Below, in pieces: positions 18,817 to 28,250 of a stretch of 64,000 nt of DNA. The position numbers and the translations under genes were made by a program. The notes beneath the pieces are model-generated. The model saw only the letters and a program-made list of their open reading frames with translations, had not been told where the DNA came from and ran no database searches. Source of the DNA: Ensifer adhaerens. Its GTDB lineage: Bacteria > Pseudomonadota > Alphaproteobacteria > Rhizobiales > Rhizobiaceae. Numbering within the stretch: the stretch's first letter is position 1; the number at the start of each line of letters is the position of its first letter. The DNA lies in contig NZ_PNFP01000008.1 in assembly GCF_002940685.1 (NCBI RefSeq), positions 265,204-329,203 of the forward strand, read 5' to 3'.

Positions 18817-19247
18817 GTTGTTCTCTCCGATCTCTACGGATCTCAAGCCTATCGCTCAGTCCGTCCCGTGGATGATGGCGAAGCCGGGCACATCCCGCTC
18901 CACCTGAACTTGCAATTCGGAAAATACGCGGTCCCCATCGAAAGTCTACGGGAGCGCTGCGGTTTCTTCCTGGCGGCAAGATAATGATATCGTTCCTGAA
19001 CGGGACATGAAGGCTCAGTTCCCCGAGATACAACCGGCGTGGAAAAATTTTATCGTCCGGTGGGCAGGGGCGGTTGCGGCATTCCAAAAAAAGACAAATG
19101 ATACAAACAAGCCTGCAAAATCCGGAGGAGCGGATCCGTGGGCGACGGGCATCGATATCAGTTGGCGCGTACCCTAGTCGCGTGAACCATCTCACCCGAC
19201 TTTCCGGCCGCGCTCGTGTTGGCATTGACCGACCCCGGAGGAGCGAA
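18817..19247. other. Intergenic region between the lipoprotein gene and coxS
   Basis: This 431-base stretch holds the divergent promoters of the lipoprotein gene and the cox-like operon. The part around 18980-19130 is AT-richer, with an A-run at about 19085-19091. No convincing operator or RNA gene was found. Confidence 0.5.
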
Positions 19248-19736
19248 ATGGCGAAAGTAACGATGACGGTCAACGGCCGTCAGGTGAGCGGTCATTGCGA
19301 CGACCGCACATTGCTGGTGCAATTCATACGTGAAAATCTCGGACTGACCGGAACCCATGTCGGCTGCGATACCACGCAGTGCGGCGCCTGCGTCATCCAT
19401 ATGGACGGAAAATCGGTCAAGAGCTGTTCCATCCTTGCCGCGCAGGCGGCAGGCTCCACGATCACCACCATCGAAGGGCTCGCCGCCGACGGCGAGCTGC
19501 ACCCGGTACAGGCGGCGTTCAAGGCCAATCACGGCCTGCAATGCGGCTTCTGCACGCCCGGCATGGTGATGACGGCCGTCGACATGATCCGAAGGCATCA
19601 GGGCCAGCTGGACGAGGCAACGGTGCGCGCCGAACTTGAAGGCAATATCTGTCGCTGCACCGGCTACCACAACATCGTCAAGGCGATCCTTGCCGCCGCC
19701 GCCGAGATGAGCGGCGCCCGCGTGGCTGCAGAATAG
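19248..19736 (+). CDS. coxS: Molybdenum hydroxylase small (2Fe-2S) subunit, CoxS-like
   Basis: This 162-residue subunit carries two [2Fe-2S] clusters that pass electrons from the molybdenum site to the FAD subunit. The plant-type ferredoxin cysteines are C40, C45, C48 and C60. The second cluster uses C99, C102, C135 and C137 (QCGFCTPGM and [11 protein letters not shown]). ATG 19248 sits behind GGAGGAG. It is the first gene of an S-L-M set, an order seen in form II cox-like clusters. The coxS name reflects homology only, because the substrate of form II enzymes is uncertain. Confidence 0.92.
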   Translation: MAKVTMTVNGRQVSGHCDDRTLLVQFIRENLGLTGTHVGCDTTQCGACVIHMDGKSVKSCSILAAQAAGSTITTIEGLAADGELHPVQAAFKANHGLQCGFCTPGMVMTAVDMIRRHQGQLDEATVRAELEGNICRCTGYHNIVKAILAAAAEMSGARVAAE

Positions 19737-19816
19737 CGGTAGATTTAAGGGCGACTCTCGCCCCTGACGCATGTCATCGAGAGACTGTCGCTGGATATCT
19801 CGGGAGGAGATAGGCA

Positions 19817-22162
19817 ATGGGCGTTGAAGGCATCGGCGCGCGCGTGGCGCGCAAGGAGGACAAGCGGTTCCTGACCGGCAAGGGCCGCTATACGGACGAC
19901 ATGTCCGTGCCGGGCATGAAATATGCGGTGTTCGTGCGCAGCCCGCACGCGCATGCGAAGATCGTGAAGGTGGACGCGTCTGCGGCCAGGGGCATGCCCG
20001 GCGTGATCGGCGTGCTCGACGGCAAGCAGCTGCTCGCCGACGGTATCGGCAACCTGATCTGCGGCTGGATGATCCACTCCAAGGACGGATCGCCGATGAA
20101 GATGGGCGCCTGGCGGCCGCTTGCGCACGAGACGGTGCGCTATGTCGGCGATGCCGTGGCGATCGTCGTTGCCGACAGCGTGGCCGAAGCGCGCGATGCG
20201 GCCGAGGCCGTCGTCGTCGAGTACCGGGAACTGCCCGTCGTCATCGACGCCACGAGGGCACTCGAAGCCGGACAGCCGCAACTGCATCCCGAGGCGCCGA
20301 ACAACCTGATCTTCGACTGGCAGATCGGCGACGAAGCGGCGACCGACACGGCGATCGCAGCGGCGGCCCATGTCACCGAGGTCACCATCCACAACAACCG
20401 GCTCTCGCCCAACCCGATGGAGCCGCGCGCGGCCCTCGGCATCTACGACGCCGGCGACGACCACTACACCTGCTACACCACCAGCCAGAACCCGCATGTG
20501 GCCCGGCTGGTGATGAGCGCCTTCTATAATGTCGCCCCGGAAAACAAGCTCCGGGTGATTGCGCCCGATGTCGGCGGCGGTTTCGGCTCGAAGATCTATA
20601 TCTATCCAGAGGAGATCGTCTGTCTCTGGGCGTCGAAGCGCACCGGCGTTCCGGTCAAATGGACGTCCGATCGCACCGAAGCGTTCCTCACCGACGCCCA
20701 TGGTCGCGACCATGTGTCCAAGGTGAAGATGGCTTTCGACGCCAACAACCGCATCATCGGGCTCAAGGTCGACACGGTCGCCAATCTCGGCGCCTATATG
20801 TCGCTCTTTTCCTCGGCGGTGCCGACCTATCTCTACGCGACGCTGCTTTCGGGCCAGTACGCCATCCCGGCGATCCACGCCAATGTGCGGACCGTCTACA
20901 CCAACACGGCGCCGGTGGATGCCTATCGCGGTGCCGGGCGACCGGAGGCGACCTATCTGCTCGAACGCACCATGGAGACGGCGGCGCGCGAACTCGGCGT
21001 CTCGCCGGCGGAGTTGCGGCGGGTCAATTTCATCCGCTCCTTCCCGCACCAGACGCCTGTGATCATGAACTATGACGCCGGCGACTACGAAGCGTCGCTC
21101 GAAGCGGCGATGAAGGCGGCCGACTGGAACGGCTTTGCGGCGCGCAAGGCCGAAGCCGAGCGTCGCGGCATGAAACGCGGCATCGGCATGAGCTGTTACA
21201 TCGAGGCCTGCGGCATCGCACCGTCGGCGGCGGTCGGCTCGCTCGGTGCCGGCGTCGGTCTTTGGGAATCGGCCGAAGTGCGCGTCAATGCGGTCGGCAC
21301 CATCGAGGTTCTGACCGGCTCGCACAGCCACGGGCAGGGCCACGAGACGACCTTTGCCCAGCTCGTCGCCGATCGTTTCGGCGTGCCGCTCGACAGCGTC
21401 AACATCGTGCATGGCGATACCGACAAGGTGCAGATGGGCATGGGCACCTATGGCTCGCGCTCCGGTGCCGTCGGCATGTCGGCCGTCGTCAAGGCGCTCG
21501 ACAAGGTCGAGGCCAAGGCGAAGAAGATTGCCGCGCATCTGATGGAAGCGGATGAAAGCGATATCGTCATCGAGAACGGCGAGCTGAAGGTCGCCGGCAC
21601 CGACAAGGCGGTGCCCTGGTTCCAGATGGCGCTCGCCGCCTATACCGCCCACAACCTGCCAGCGGGCATGGAGCCGGGGCTGAAGGAAGGGGCTTTCTAC
21701 GACCCCGCCAACTTCACCTTCCCGGCCGGCTGCTACATCTGCGAGGTGGAGGTCGATCCCGATACCGGGCGCACCAAGATCGTCCAGTTCGTGGCTGCCG
21801 ACGACTTCGGCAACATCATCAACCCGATGATCGTCGAGGGGCAGGTACATGGCGGGCTGGCCCAGGGCATTGGCCAGGCGCTGCTCGAAGGTGTGCACTA
21901 CGATGCCTCGGGCCAGCTGCTGACGGCGAGCTACATGGACTATGCCATGCCACGCGCCGATGATCTGCCGTCGTTCCAGGTCTCGACCTCGAACACGCCG
22001 TGCCCGAACAATCCGCTGGGTATCAAGGGCTGCGGCGAGGCGGGTGCGATCGGCTCGCCGCCGGCGCTGATCAACGCCATCACCGACGCCATCGGCAACA
22101 ACGCGCTCACCATGCCGGCGACACCGCAGAAGGTGTGGGCGGCGGCGCACGCGGCCAAGTGA
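19817..22162 (+). CDS. coxL: Molybdenum hydroxylase large subunit, form II CoxL-like
   Basis: This 781-residue catalytic subunit of the xanthine oxidase family binds molybdopterin cytosine dinucleotide. The active-site loop reads AYRGAGR (369-375), the form II signature. True aerobic CO dehydrogenases (form I) have AYxCSFR with a copper-binding cysteine, which is absent here. A glycine-rich GGGFGSK stretch and the C-terminal [12 protein letters not shown] with the catalytic glutamate are present. An AGGAGATAG site precedes ATG 19817. coxM follows 16 bases later. CO oxidation is therefore not supported; hydroxylation of an aldehyde or N-heterocycle is as likely. Confidence 0.92.
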   Translation: MGVEGIGARVARKEDKRFLTGKGRYTDDMSVPGMKYAVFVRSPHAHAKIVKVDASAARGMPGVIGVLDGKQLLADGIGNLICGWMIHSKDGSPMKMGAWRPLAHETVRYVGDAVAIVVADSVAEARDAAEAVVVEYRELPVVIDATRALEAGQPQLHPEAPNNLIFDWQIGDEAATDTAIAAAAHVTEVTIHNNRLSPNPMEPRAALGIYDAGDDHYTCYTTSQNPHVARLVMSAFYNVAPENKLRVIAPDVGGGFGSKIYIYPEEIVCLWASKRTGVPVKWTSDRTEAFLTDAHGRDHVSKVKMAFDANNRIIGLKVDTVANLGAYMSLFSSAVPTYLYATLLSGQYAIPAIHANVRTVYTNTAPVDAYRGAGRPEATYLLERTMETAARELGVSPAELRRVNFIRSFPHQTPVIMNYDAGDYEASLEAAMKAADWNGFAARKAEAERRGMKRGIGMSCYIEACGIAPSAAVGSLGAGVGLWESAEVRVNAVGTIEVLTGSHSHGQGHETTFAQLVADRFGVPLDSVNIVHGDTDKVQMGMGTYGSRSGAVGMSAVVKALDKVEAKAKKIAAHLMEADESDIVIENGELKVAGTDKAVPWFQMALAAYTAHNLPAGMEPGLKEGAFYDPANFTFPAGCYICEVEVDPDTGRTKIVQFVAADDFGNIINPMIVEGQVHGGLAQGIGQALLEGVHYDASGQLLTASYMDYAMPRADDLPSFQVSTSNTPCPNNPLGIKGCGEAGAIGSPPALINAITDAIGNNALTMPATPQKVWAAAHAAK

Positions 22163-22178
22163 ACGGGAGGACACCCAC

Positions 22179-22976
22179 ATGTACGAGACCCATTATCACC
22201 GGGCGTCTTCGGTTCAGGACGCCGTCAGCCGAATGGAAGCTGCCGGCGAGGGCAAATACGTCTCCGGCGGCATGACGCTGATCCCGACGATGAAGCAGCG
22301 ACTGGCGTCGCCGAGCGACCTGATCGACCTCAGGCACATCGCCGAGATGCAGGGCATCACGGTCAACGGCCGATCGGTGCGGATCGGTGCGGCCACGACC
22401 CACTATGACGTGGCCTCGTCGGCGGCGCTGAAGGCCGTCTGTCCGGCGATCTGTCATCTCGCCAGCCATATCGGCGATCCGCACGTGCGGCACATGGGCA
22501 CGATCGGCGGCTCGATCGCCAACAATGATCCGGCCGCTGACTATCCGGCAGCGATGCTGGGGCTCGCCGCGACGATCGTGACCAACCGGCGCGAGGTTGC
22601 CGCGGACGATTTCTTCGCCGGCCTGTTCGAAACGGCGCTGGAAGACAGCGAGATCATTACCGCCGTCCGCTTCGACGCGCCGGCCAAGGCCGCCTACCAG
22701 AAATTCGCCAATCCTGCGTCGCGCTATGCGATGACCGGCGTTTTCGTGGCAAAGGGAGACGATGGGGCGGTCCGGGTCGCCGTCACGGGTGCGGGAGCAA
22801 ACGGCGTCTTCCGGCAGGCGGAGATGGAGGCCGCACTTGCCGCCAACTGGTCGCCGGATGCACTCGCCACGATCAGCGTCGATGCCTCGGATCTGCTCTC
22901 CGACATTCACGCCGACGCGGCCTATCGCGCCAATCTGGTGAAGGTCATGGCCAAACGCGCCGTGGCTGCGGCATGA
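22179..22976 (+). CDS. coxM: Molybdenum hydroxylase FAD-binding medium subunit, CoxM-like
   Basis: This 265-residue flavoprotein subunit has the two FAD-binding loops of the family: VSGGMTLIP (28-36) and [16 protein letters not shown] (108-123). A C-terminal CO dehydrogenase flavoprotein domain follows. The start is 16 bases after the coxL stop behind GGGAGGAC. No maturation genes such as coxD, coxE, coxF or a MobA-like gene follow; the next feature is a strong terminator. Confidence 0.92.
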   Translation: MYETHYHRASSVQDAVSRMEAAGEGKYVSGGMTLIPTMKQRLASPSDLIDLRHIAEMQGITVNGRSVRIGAATTHYDVASSAALKAVCPAICHLASHIGDPHVRHMGTIGGSIANNDPAADYPAAMLGLAATIVTNRREVAADDFFAGLFETALEDSEIITAVRFDAPAKAAYQKFANPASRYAMTGVFVAKGDDGAVRVAVTGAGANGVFRQAEMEAALAANWSPDALATISVDASDLLSDIHADAAYRANLVKVMAKRAVAAA

Positions 22977-23003
22977 GCGCCGTCCGCCGCCGTGCAAACA
23001 GCG

Positions 23004-23032
23004 AAAAAGGGCGGCTTCGGCCGTCCTTTTTT
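23004..23032 (+). terminator. Terminator of the cox-like operon
   Basis: A stem of about eight pairs is closed by the very stable C(TTCG)G tetraloop (23015-23020) and followed by TTTTTTC. It ends the coxSLM-like unit and insulates hemA. Confidence 0.92.
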
Positions 23033-23041
23033 CATCCTTGC

Positions 23042-23055
23042 TTGACTTCGATCAA
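23042..23055. promoter_or_regulatory. FNR/FixK-type box upstream of hemA
   Basis: TTGACTTCGATCAA fits the anaerobox TTGAT-N4-ATCAA at nine of ten defined positions. It lies between the cox terminator and hemA, about 250 bases before the hemA start. In several rhizobia hemA is known to respond to low oxygen through FixK or FnrN; the link here is inferred from position. Confidence 0.6.
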
Positions 23056-23304
23056 GCTTGAAGAGATGAACATGCGCTAAGGCTTTCTTTGGAATGTTTC
23101 AAAACTAGCGTTGTCTCGATTGAAACGGTTTCACTGAAAGCAGCGAAGATGCTCTGGATCAAAAATGCTAGATCATCCCGGATGCATTCATTGGGCGGGC
23201 AGCACTTGATGGGCCTTTTGCCGCAGTTGGCAGATGCCGGGCATTCCGAGGTTGACCCCAGGTCGCATTGATTGAAGAAAAGCGGCCGGGCACTGGAGAA
23301 GATG

Positions 23305-24519
23305 ATGGATTTCGAAAATTTCTTTAAGAACGAGCTGGACGGACTGCATCAGGAAGGCCGCTACCGGGTTTTCGCAGACCTCGCCCGCCATCGCGGCCAA
23401 TTCCCGAAGGCCGCACGCCACACGGCTGGCGGCGTTCAGGAAGTCACCGTCTGGTGTTCGAACGACTATCTCGGCATGGGCCAGCATTCTGTTGTCACCG
23501 AGGCGATGAAGCGCGCGATCGACGAATGCGGCGCCGGCGCCGGCGGCACCCGCAACATCTCCGGCACCAACCACTACCACGTCCTGCTTGAGCGCGAGCT
23601 CGCGGACCTGCACGGCAAGGAATCGGCGCTGCTGTTCACCTCGGGCTACGTGTCCAACTGGGCCGCGCTCGGCACGCTCTGTTCGAAGATTCCTGGCGTC
23701 ATCGTCTTCTCGGACGCCGGGAATCACGCTTCGATGATCGAGGGGATCCGTCACTCCAAGTGCGAACGCGTCATCTTCAAGCACAATTCGGTCGCTGACC
23801 TCGAGGCCAAGCTCGCCGCTGCCGACCCGCGCGCGCCGAAGCTCATCGCTTTCGAGTCCGTCTATTCGATGGACGGAGATATCGCGCCGATCAAGGAATT
23901 CTGCGACCTCGCCGACAAGTACGGCGCCATGACCTATCTCGACGAAGTGCATGCGGTCGGCATGTACGGTCCGCGCGGCGGCGGCATCGCCGAGCGCGAA
24001 GGCCTGATGCACCGGCTGACGGTCATCGAGGGCACGCTCGGCAAGGCCTTCGGCGTCATGGGCGGCTATATCACCGGTTCGGCAGCCCTTTGCGACTTCA
24101 TCCGCTCGTTTGCTTCCGGCTTCATCTTCACGACGGCGCTGCCGCCGACGCTTGCTGCCGGCGCGCTCGCCTCGATCCGTCACCTGAAGGAAAGCCAGGT
24201 CGAACGCTTCGCCCACCAGGAGCGCGTGCGTCGCCTGCGTTCGCTGCTCGACCAGCGCGGCATCCCGCACATGCCGAACCCGAGCCATATCGTGCCGGTC
24301 ATGGTTGGCGACGCCGCCAAGTGCAAGTGGATCTCCGATCTCCTGCTCGACAATTTCGGCGTCTACGTCCAGCCGATCAACTATCCGACGGTGCCGAAGA
24401 AGACCGAGCGCTTGCGCATCACCCCGACGCCGCTGCATTCGGACGCCGACATCGACCATCTCGTCGGTGCGCTGCATTCGCTGTGGTCGCGCTGTGCGCT
24501 GGCCCGCGCCGTCGCGTAG
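23305..24519 (+). CDS. hemA: 5-aminolevulinate synthase
   Basis: This PLP enzyme condenses glycine with succinyl-CoA to 5-aminolevulinate, the first step of haem synthesis in alphaproteobacteria (C4 pathway). The 404-residue product matches the family in length and motifs: [21 protein letters not shown] near the N-terminus, [10 protein letters not shown], and [12 protein letters not shown] with the PLP lysine K247. GGAGAAG precedes tandem ATGs at 23302 and 23305; the latter gives the MDFENFF start expected of rhizobial HemA. The 328-base leader carries an FNR/FixK-like box and two further inverted repeats. dxr converges from downstream. Confidence 0.95.
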   Translation: MDFENFFKNELDGLHQEGRYRVFADLARHRGQFPKAARHTAGGVQEVTVWCSNDYLGMGQHSVVTEAMKRAIDECGAGAGGTRNISGTNHYHVLLERELADLHGKESALLFTSGYVSNWAALGTLCSKIPGVIVFSDAGNHASMIEGIRHSKCERVIFKHNSVADLEAKLAAADPRAPKLIAFESVYSMDGDIAPIKEFCDLADKYGAMTYLDEVHAVGMYGPRGGGIAEREGLMHRLTVIEGTLGKAFGVMGGYITGSAALCDFIRSFASGFIFTTALPPTLAAGALASIRHLKESQVERFAHQERVRRLRSLLDQRGIPHMPNPSHIVPVMVGDAAKCKWISDLLLDNFGVYVQPINYPTVPKKTERLRITPTPLHSDADIDHLVGALHSLWSRCALARAVA

Positions 24520-24545
24520 GCTTCGGCTAACCTTACGAGAAACCT

Positions 24546-24746
24546 GCCCCTCACCCTAACCCTCTCCCCGCATGCGGGGAGAGGGGACGAGGACGTTGGA
24601 TGCAACTCCGTGTCCGTCCACTGCCAAGATGCTGTCCTGCTCCTTGGCGGAAGCAGACCGAGAACGTCGCTGGTGGATCAGAGTCGGAGCTGCAACGTCC
24701 TTCGCCCCGCTTGCGGGGAGAAGGTGCCGGCAGGCGGATGAGGGGC
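24546..24746. repeat. 201-bp mosaic palindromic element between hemA and dxr
   Basis: The element is bounded by inverted GCCCCTCA (24546-24553) and TGAGGGGC (24739-24746). It contains a perfect 26-bp palindrome at 24560-24585 (core CCCCGCATGCGGGG) and a second hairpin at 24699-24724 (CCCCGC TT GCGGGG core, one mismatch). No open frame of interest lies within it. It resembles the small RIME-like intergenic mosaic elements of rhizobia. Confidence 0.75.
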
Positions 24747-24784
24747 GCTTCCCTTACTGAGCGCGGCGCGCCCAGAGAACCTGA

Positions 24785-25972
24785 CTACTGAAGCAGCCCG
24801 GCCGCCAGTTGCCGGGCTTTTTCGTCGGCGGCAAAGACCTCGTCCATGGTGGCTGCCGCCGGCAGGCCGGCGAGCTTGTCCATCACCTTTTCGACGATCT
24901 CCGCCATGGCGAGAAAACCGGTTCGGCCGGCGATGAAGGCGTCGAGCGCCGTTTCCTTGGCGCCGTTGAGCACGGCCCCCTGCACGCCACCTTCGATCAT
25001 GGCGCGCCGCGCCAGCCGGATCGCCGGGAAACGAACTTCGTCCGGGGCTTCGAAATCGAGGCGCGAGAGCTTAGCGAAGTCGAGCCGCTCGATCGGCAGG
25101 CTGCAGCGGCTCGGATAGGAGAGCGCATAGCCGATGGCGGTGCGCATGTCCGGGCAGCCGAGCTGCGCCAGCACCGAGCCATCGGTGTAGCCGACCATCG
25201 AGTGGATGACCGACTGCGGATGCACGATCACCTCGACCTGATCGGGTTCGAGCGCGAAGAGGTGCTTCGCCTCGATCATCTCCAGTGCCTTGTTGAACAT
25301 CGAGGCGCTGTCGATCGAGATCTTCAGGCCCATCGACCAGTTCGGGTGGGCGCGGGCGACATCCGCGGTCACATGGCGCATGTCTTCGAGCGACTTGGTG
25401 CGGAAGGGGCCACCGGACGCCGTCAGGATGATGCGCTCGACCGCATGGCGCTGGTGCTCTTCCAGCACCTGGAAGATGGCGTTGTGTTCGCTGTCGACCG
25501 GTAGCAGCCGGCCGCCGCCCTTCTTTACCGCGTCGATGAACAGGTTGCCGGCGGAAACCAGGCACTCCTTGTTGGCAAGGGCGATGTCGGCGCCGCGGCG
25601 GGCGGCTGCCAGCGTCGGGGCGAGACCGGCGTTGCCGACGATCGCGGCCATCACCCAGTCCGCGTCGCGCTCGGCCGCCTCGATCAGGCCGCTTCGGCCG
25701 GCGGCCACCGCGATGCCGGTGCCGGCGAGGGCCGCCTTCAGGTTTTCGTACTGGCTGTCGTTGGCGGTGACGGCGAGCTCTGCGCCCACCTTTTTGGCCT
25801 GCTCTGCGAGCAGCGGAATGTTGCCGTTTCCGGTGACGGCGACGACGTCGAAACGCTCGCGACCGCCCAACCGCTCGATGACGTCGAGCGTGTTGGTGCC
25901 GATCGAACCGGTCGAGCCGAGGATCGTCAGTCGGCGCTTCGCAGTGTCGCGGGATGCCATGCCAATACCCAT
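24785..25972 (-). CDS. dxr: 1-deoxy-D-xylulose 5-phosphate reductoisomerase
   Basis: Dxr makes 2-C-methyl-D-erythritol 4-phosphate, the committed step of non-mevalonate isoprenoid synthesis. The 395-residue product has the NADPH loop GSTGSIGTN (19-27), NKECLVSAG, and the metal and substrate motif VDSEHNAIFQ (D160, E162), followed by ASGGPFR. GGGAAGAAG precedes ATG 25972; a second in-frame ATG is at 25960. The 3' end of the gene contains a plus-strand terminator hairpin that faces the converging hemA transcript. Confidence 0.95.
   Translation of the reverse strand: MGIGMASRDTAKRRLTILGSTGSIGTNTLDVIERLGGRERFDVVAVTGNGNIPLLAEQAKKVGAELAVTANDSQYENLKAALAGTGIAVAAGRSGLIEAAERDADWVMAAIVGNAGLAPTLAAARRGADIALANKECLVSAGNLFIDAVKKGGGRLLPVDSEHNAIFQVLEEHQRHAVERIILTASGGPFRTKSLEDMRHVTADVARAHPNWSMGLKISIDSASMFNKALEMIEAKHLFALEPDQVEVIVHPQSVIHSMVGYTDGSVLAQLGCPDMRTAIGYALSYPSRCSLPIERLDFAKLSRLDFEAPDEVRFPAIRLARRAMIEGGVQGAVLNGAKETALDAFIAGRTGFLAMAEIVEKVMDKLAGLPAAATMDEVFAADEKARQLAAGLLQ
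24794..24823 (+). terminator. Plus-strand terminator inside the 3' end of dxr
   Basis: GCCCGGC (24796-24802) and GCCGGGC (24811-24817) form a 7-bp stem followed by TTTTTTC on the plus strand. It overlaps the last dxr codons in antisense and is well placed to stop hemA read-through. Confidence 0.7.
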
Positions 25973-26164
25973 GTTCTTCTTCCCGGACGAACGCCCGGCT
26001 GAGCCTTCGCCGGGCAGGTGGTCTCTACGAGATCGATCCGAGTTTTATGTTGTTTGCTAGGCTCTACAGGCGAAATCCGCCGGCAACAAGGGCACGGTCT
26101 TCAATCCGTCTCGTCGGCGGGCTAAGAATCGGATGCCGTGAGTCGGGGTCCGAAGGAGTTCGCG

Positions 26165-26887
26165 ATGCTGAAAGTCATAACCGCCGTTTCCTGCGCCTGC
26201 GTCGCGATCGAGATGGCCTCGATGCAGCCTGTCGCCGCTGAGAACGTACCGGAGCAACTGGTCGGCACCTGGCTTGCCGAAGACATCGGCGGGGGTGGGG
26301 TCATCGACAATCTCCAGTCGACGCTGGAGATCCGCGAGGACGGCACCTATGGCGGCATGGCCGGCTGCAACCATTTCACCGGTACCTTCAGCCTTTCAGG
26401 CTCGAGGATCACCTTCGGTCCTGCTGCGTCCACGCGCAAGATGTGCGTGCCGGCGGTGATGAATCAGGAGCAGAAGTTCCTCAAGGCGCTCAACAGCGAG
26501 CTTTCCTGGTCGGTGGAAGGATCGAAGCTTATGCTTGGCAAGGCCGGCGGCGGCACTGCCTTGAAGCTGGCCTCGATGTCGGCAGCGTCTGAGGGCGCCG
26601 ACGTGACCATCCGCATTCCCGGCGCCGAGGCGGTGGACCGGCAATCGGTGCGCTACGACTGCGGCGGGAAATCCGTCGAAGCCGAATACATCAATGCCGG
26701 CCCGGTTTCGCTGGTGACTTTCACCATCGACGGGACCTTCGTCGTCGCCTCCAACGTGATTGCCGCATCCGGAGCCAAATATGCCGGCGGGCAATATGTC
26801 TGGTGGACGAAGGGCGAGGAGGCGACGCTTTTCGACGCGACCAAGGGCGACGAGGACAAGGGGATTGCCTGCAAGCCCGCCTCCTGA
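26165..26887 (+). CDS. Periplasmic META-MliC two-domain protein
   Basis: The 240-residue secreted protein has a signal peptide ending near QPVAA. An HslJ-like META domain at about 28-140 contains the GMAGCNHFTGTF core. A C-terminal MliC/PliC-like domain at about 155-235 contains VRYDCGG, AKYAGGQYVWWTKGEEATLF and a closing cysteine. MliC-type proteins inhibit c-type lysozymes in the periplasm; META domains occur in heat-shock and envelope proteins. Inhibition of lysozyme is inferred from the fold signature. GGAG precedes ATG 26165. Confidence 0.8.
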   Translation: MLKVITAVSCACVAIEMASMQPVAAENVPEQLVGTWLAEDIGGGGVIDNLQSTLEIREDGTYGGMAGCNHFTGTFSLSGSRITFGPAASTRKMCVPAVMNQEQKFLKALNSELSWSVEGSKLMLGKAGGGTALKLASMSAASEGADVTIRIPGAEAVDRQSVRYDCGGKSVEAEYINAGPVSLVTFTIDGTFVVASNVIAASGAKYAGGQYVWWTKGEEATLFDATKGDEDKGIACKPAS

Positions 26888-27033
26888 TGGAACCTTCCGC
26901 TCGCCTCCGATGCTTGCCGGGCGGTCAGCGCGACCAGCGGAAGAATTTCCGCTGAAAATCGGAACTTTTGCCCTCGCTTCATAGTTACAATCCCGGCGCT
27001 GTCGCGCTGTCGTTGTGAAAAGGGAGTTGATCC

Positions 27034-27195
27034 ATGGGGCTGCTTATCGGAATCCTGATTACATTCCTCGTCATCGTGCTGGTGCTCTATCTCGTCCAGC
27101 GTCTGCCGCTCGACGCACGCGCCAAGCAGATCGTGCAGATCATCGTCATCATCATCGGCATCATCTCTCTGTTGAAATACCTGGCCGTCTTCTGA
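27034..27195 (+). CDS. Small two-helix membrane protein (Thivi_2564-like plan)
   Basis: This 53-residue protein has two hydrophobic helices (about 2-20 and 33-52) joined by the short charged loop QRLPLDARAKQ. AGGGAG precedes the ATG and a terminator follows, which supports a real gene. The layout is like the small Thivi_2564-type membrane proteins. Function unknown. Confidence 0.75.
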   Translation: MGLLIGILITFLVIVLVLYLVQRLPLDARAKQIVQIIVIIIGIISLLKYLAVF

Positions 27196-27217
27196 CGCCG
27201 CCTTCCAGCCAAAACGA

Positions 27218-27250
27218 AAGCCGCCGGTTCCGATGGGCCGGCGGTTTCTT
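27218..27250 (+). terminator. Terminator of the small membrane protein gene
   Basis: A stem of about ten pairs (core GCCGCCGG/CCGGCGGT) with a 10-base loop is followed by TTTCTTG, 22 bases past the stop. Confidence 0.75.
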
Positions 27251-27325
27251 GTGCCCGGTCGAATGCTGACGGGAACTGACAGTGGCTTTGCCTAGGGTCC
27301 GGGGATCGAAAAGGAGATCCGACCC

Positions 27326-27694
27326 ATGCTGTCACCGAACCTCGTGCTCTTTTACGTCGAAGACCCGATGGCGAGCGCCCGCTTCTATACTGATCTGCTC
27401 GGTCGCGAGCCCGCCGCGGCGTTCCCGGCCTATGTCGCCTTTGATCTGGAAAACGGGCTGACCTTCAGCCTCTGGTCCACCGCAGCGAGGGATTTCGTGT
27501 CCTCCGGCACGGGCCACCGGTCGGAAATCGCCTTCATGGTCAAGGACGACGCCGAGGTCGAGCGGCTCTACGCTGACTGGCAGGAACGGGGGCTGACGAT
27601 CGAGCAGGAACTGAAGACCGCCGTCTTCGGCCGCACCTTTGTCGCGCTGGATCCCGATGGACATCGGCTGCGTGTATGCCGGCCGGACGGCTGA
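27326..27694 (+). CDS. VOC superfamily (glyoxalase/bleomycin resistance-like) protein
   Basis: This 122-residue single VOC domain has an N-terminal unit NLVLFYVEDPMASARFYTDLLGREP and a C-terminal unit ending FGRTFVALDPDGHRLRVCRP. AAGGAGAT precedes the ATG. The family includes antibiotic-binding proteins and metal-dependent lyases or dioxygenases. The sequence does not single out one of these. It appears to be monocistronic. Confidence 0.82.
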   Translation: MLSPNLVLFYVEDPMASARFYTDLLGREPAAAFPAYVAFDLENGLTFSLWSTAARDFVSSGTGHRSEIAFMVKDDAEVERLYADWQERGLTIEQELKTAVFGRTFVALDPDGHRLRVCRPDG

Positions 27695-27731
27695 GGGCTT
27701 TCCGGTTATCCCGTTGGATTTCAGGCGCGAT

Positions 27732-28001
27732 CTATTGCGCGGTCGTCGGTGCCTTGCGGTCGAGAATTGCTTGAAACAGGGTGGCCTGTCTCTCGGTGGC
27801 GGCCCGGATCGCGCTCAGTTGTCGCAGCATCGTTCCGAAAGCAGCCAGAAGAATACCGGTTAGTATCGCGCTCCAAGTCCAGGGGAGAATAGACAGTACG
27901 CGCAAATACGCCGTCGCCGGATCGCCTGCCAGCATGGCTAAGCCGACAACGATTGTGGCCACGATGATGACGATGCCGATGATCTGCAGAAGTTTACCCA
28001 T
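27732..28001 (-). CDS. Small membrane protein with two predicted helices
   Basis: This 89-residue protein has hydrophobic helices at about 5-25 and 41-57 and a charged C-terminal helix (RQLSAIRAATERQATLFQAILD). GGGAGGAAACC precedes the ATG, strong support for translation. No family was recognised. It converges on the VOC gene. Confidence 0.7.
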   Translation of the reverse strand: MGKLLQIIGIVIIVATIVVGLAMLAGDPATAYLRVLSILPWTWSAILTGILLAAFGTMLRQLSAIRAATERQATLFQAILDRKAPTTAQ

Positions 28002-28082
28002 GGTTTCCTCCCGTCATGCGAGCAAACTCGGGCAGGCAGCGGCTACTGTCAAGCATGTAGAATGGCGGCCAAGGCTGACAAA

Positions 28083-28111
28083 ACAAAAAAGGCCGGGGCA
28101 AACCCGACCTT
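28083..28111 (-). terminator. Terminator downstream of the SDR-RidA unit
   Basis: On the minus strand, AAGGTCGGG/CCCGGCCTT form a 9-bp stem (one G-U pair) with loop TTTGC, followed by TTTTTTG. It lies about 140 bases beyond the RidA-like stop and may end that transcript or a short unannotated RNA. Confidence 0.75.
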
Positions 28112-28250
28112 CCTCATCACCTTCGCCGATGCCAGTTCATCCGTGGTCATCAAGAAGGTATGCCCAGTGTTTAGCCGTTGTTCGTGACAGGCAAATGACG
28201 AAAAGGCGTTTTCCTGATGGGTCGGCGTTCCGGAAGGCCGGTCCAGCATT

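Noticed and set aside
19817..22162. True aerobic CO dehydrogenase (form I)
   Set aside because: The active-site loop is AYRGAGR rather than AYxCSFR, so the copper-binding cysteine is missing.
19745..22180. 811-codon open frame on the minus strand opposite coxL
   Set aside because: Shadow of coxL, with histidine- and arginine-rich composition and no family features.
28049..28249. 66-codon frame on the minus strand containing the terminator hairpin
   Set aside because: The frame runs through the hairpin and its T-run, so the structure is better explained as a terminator.
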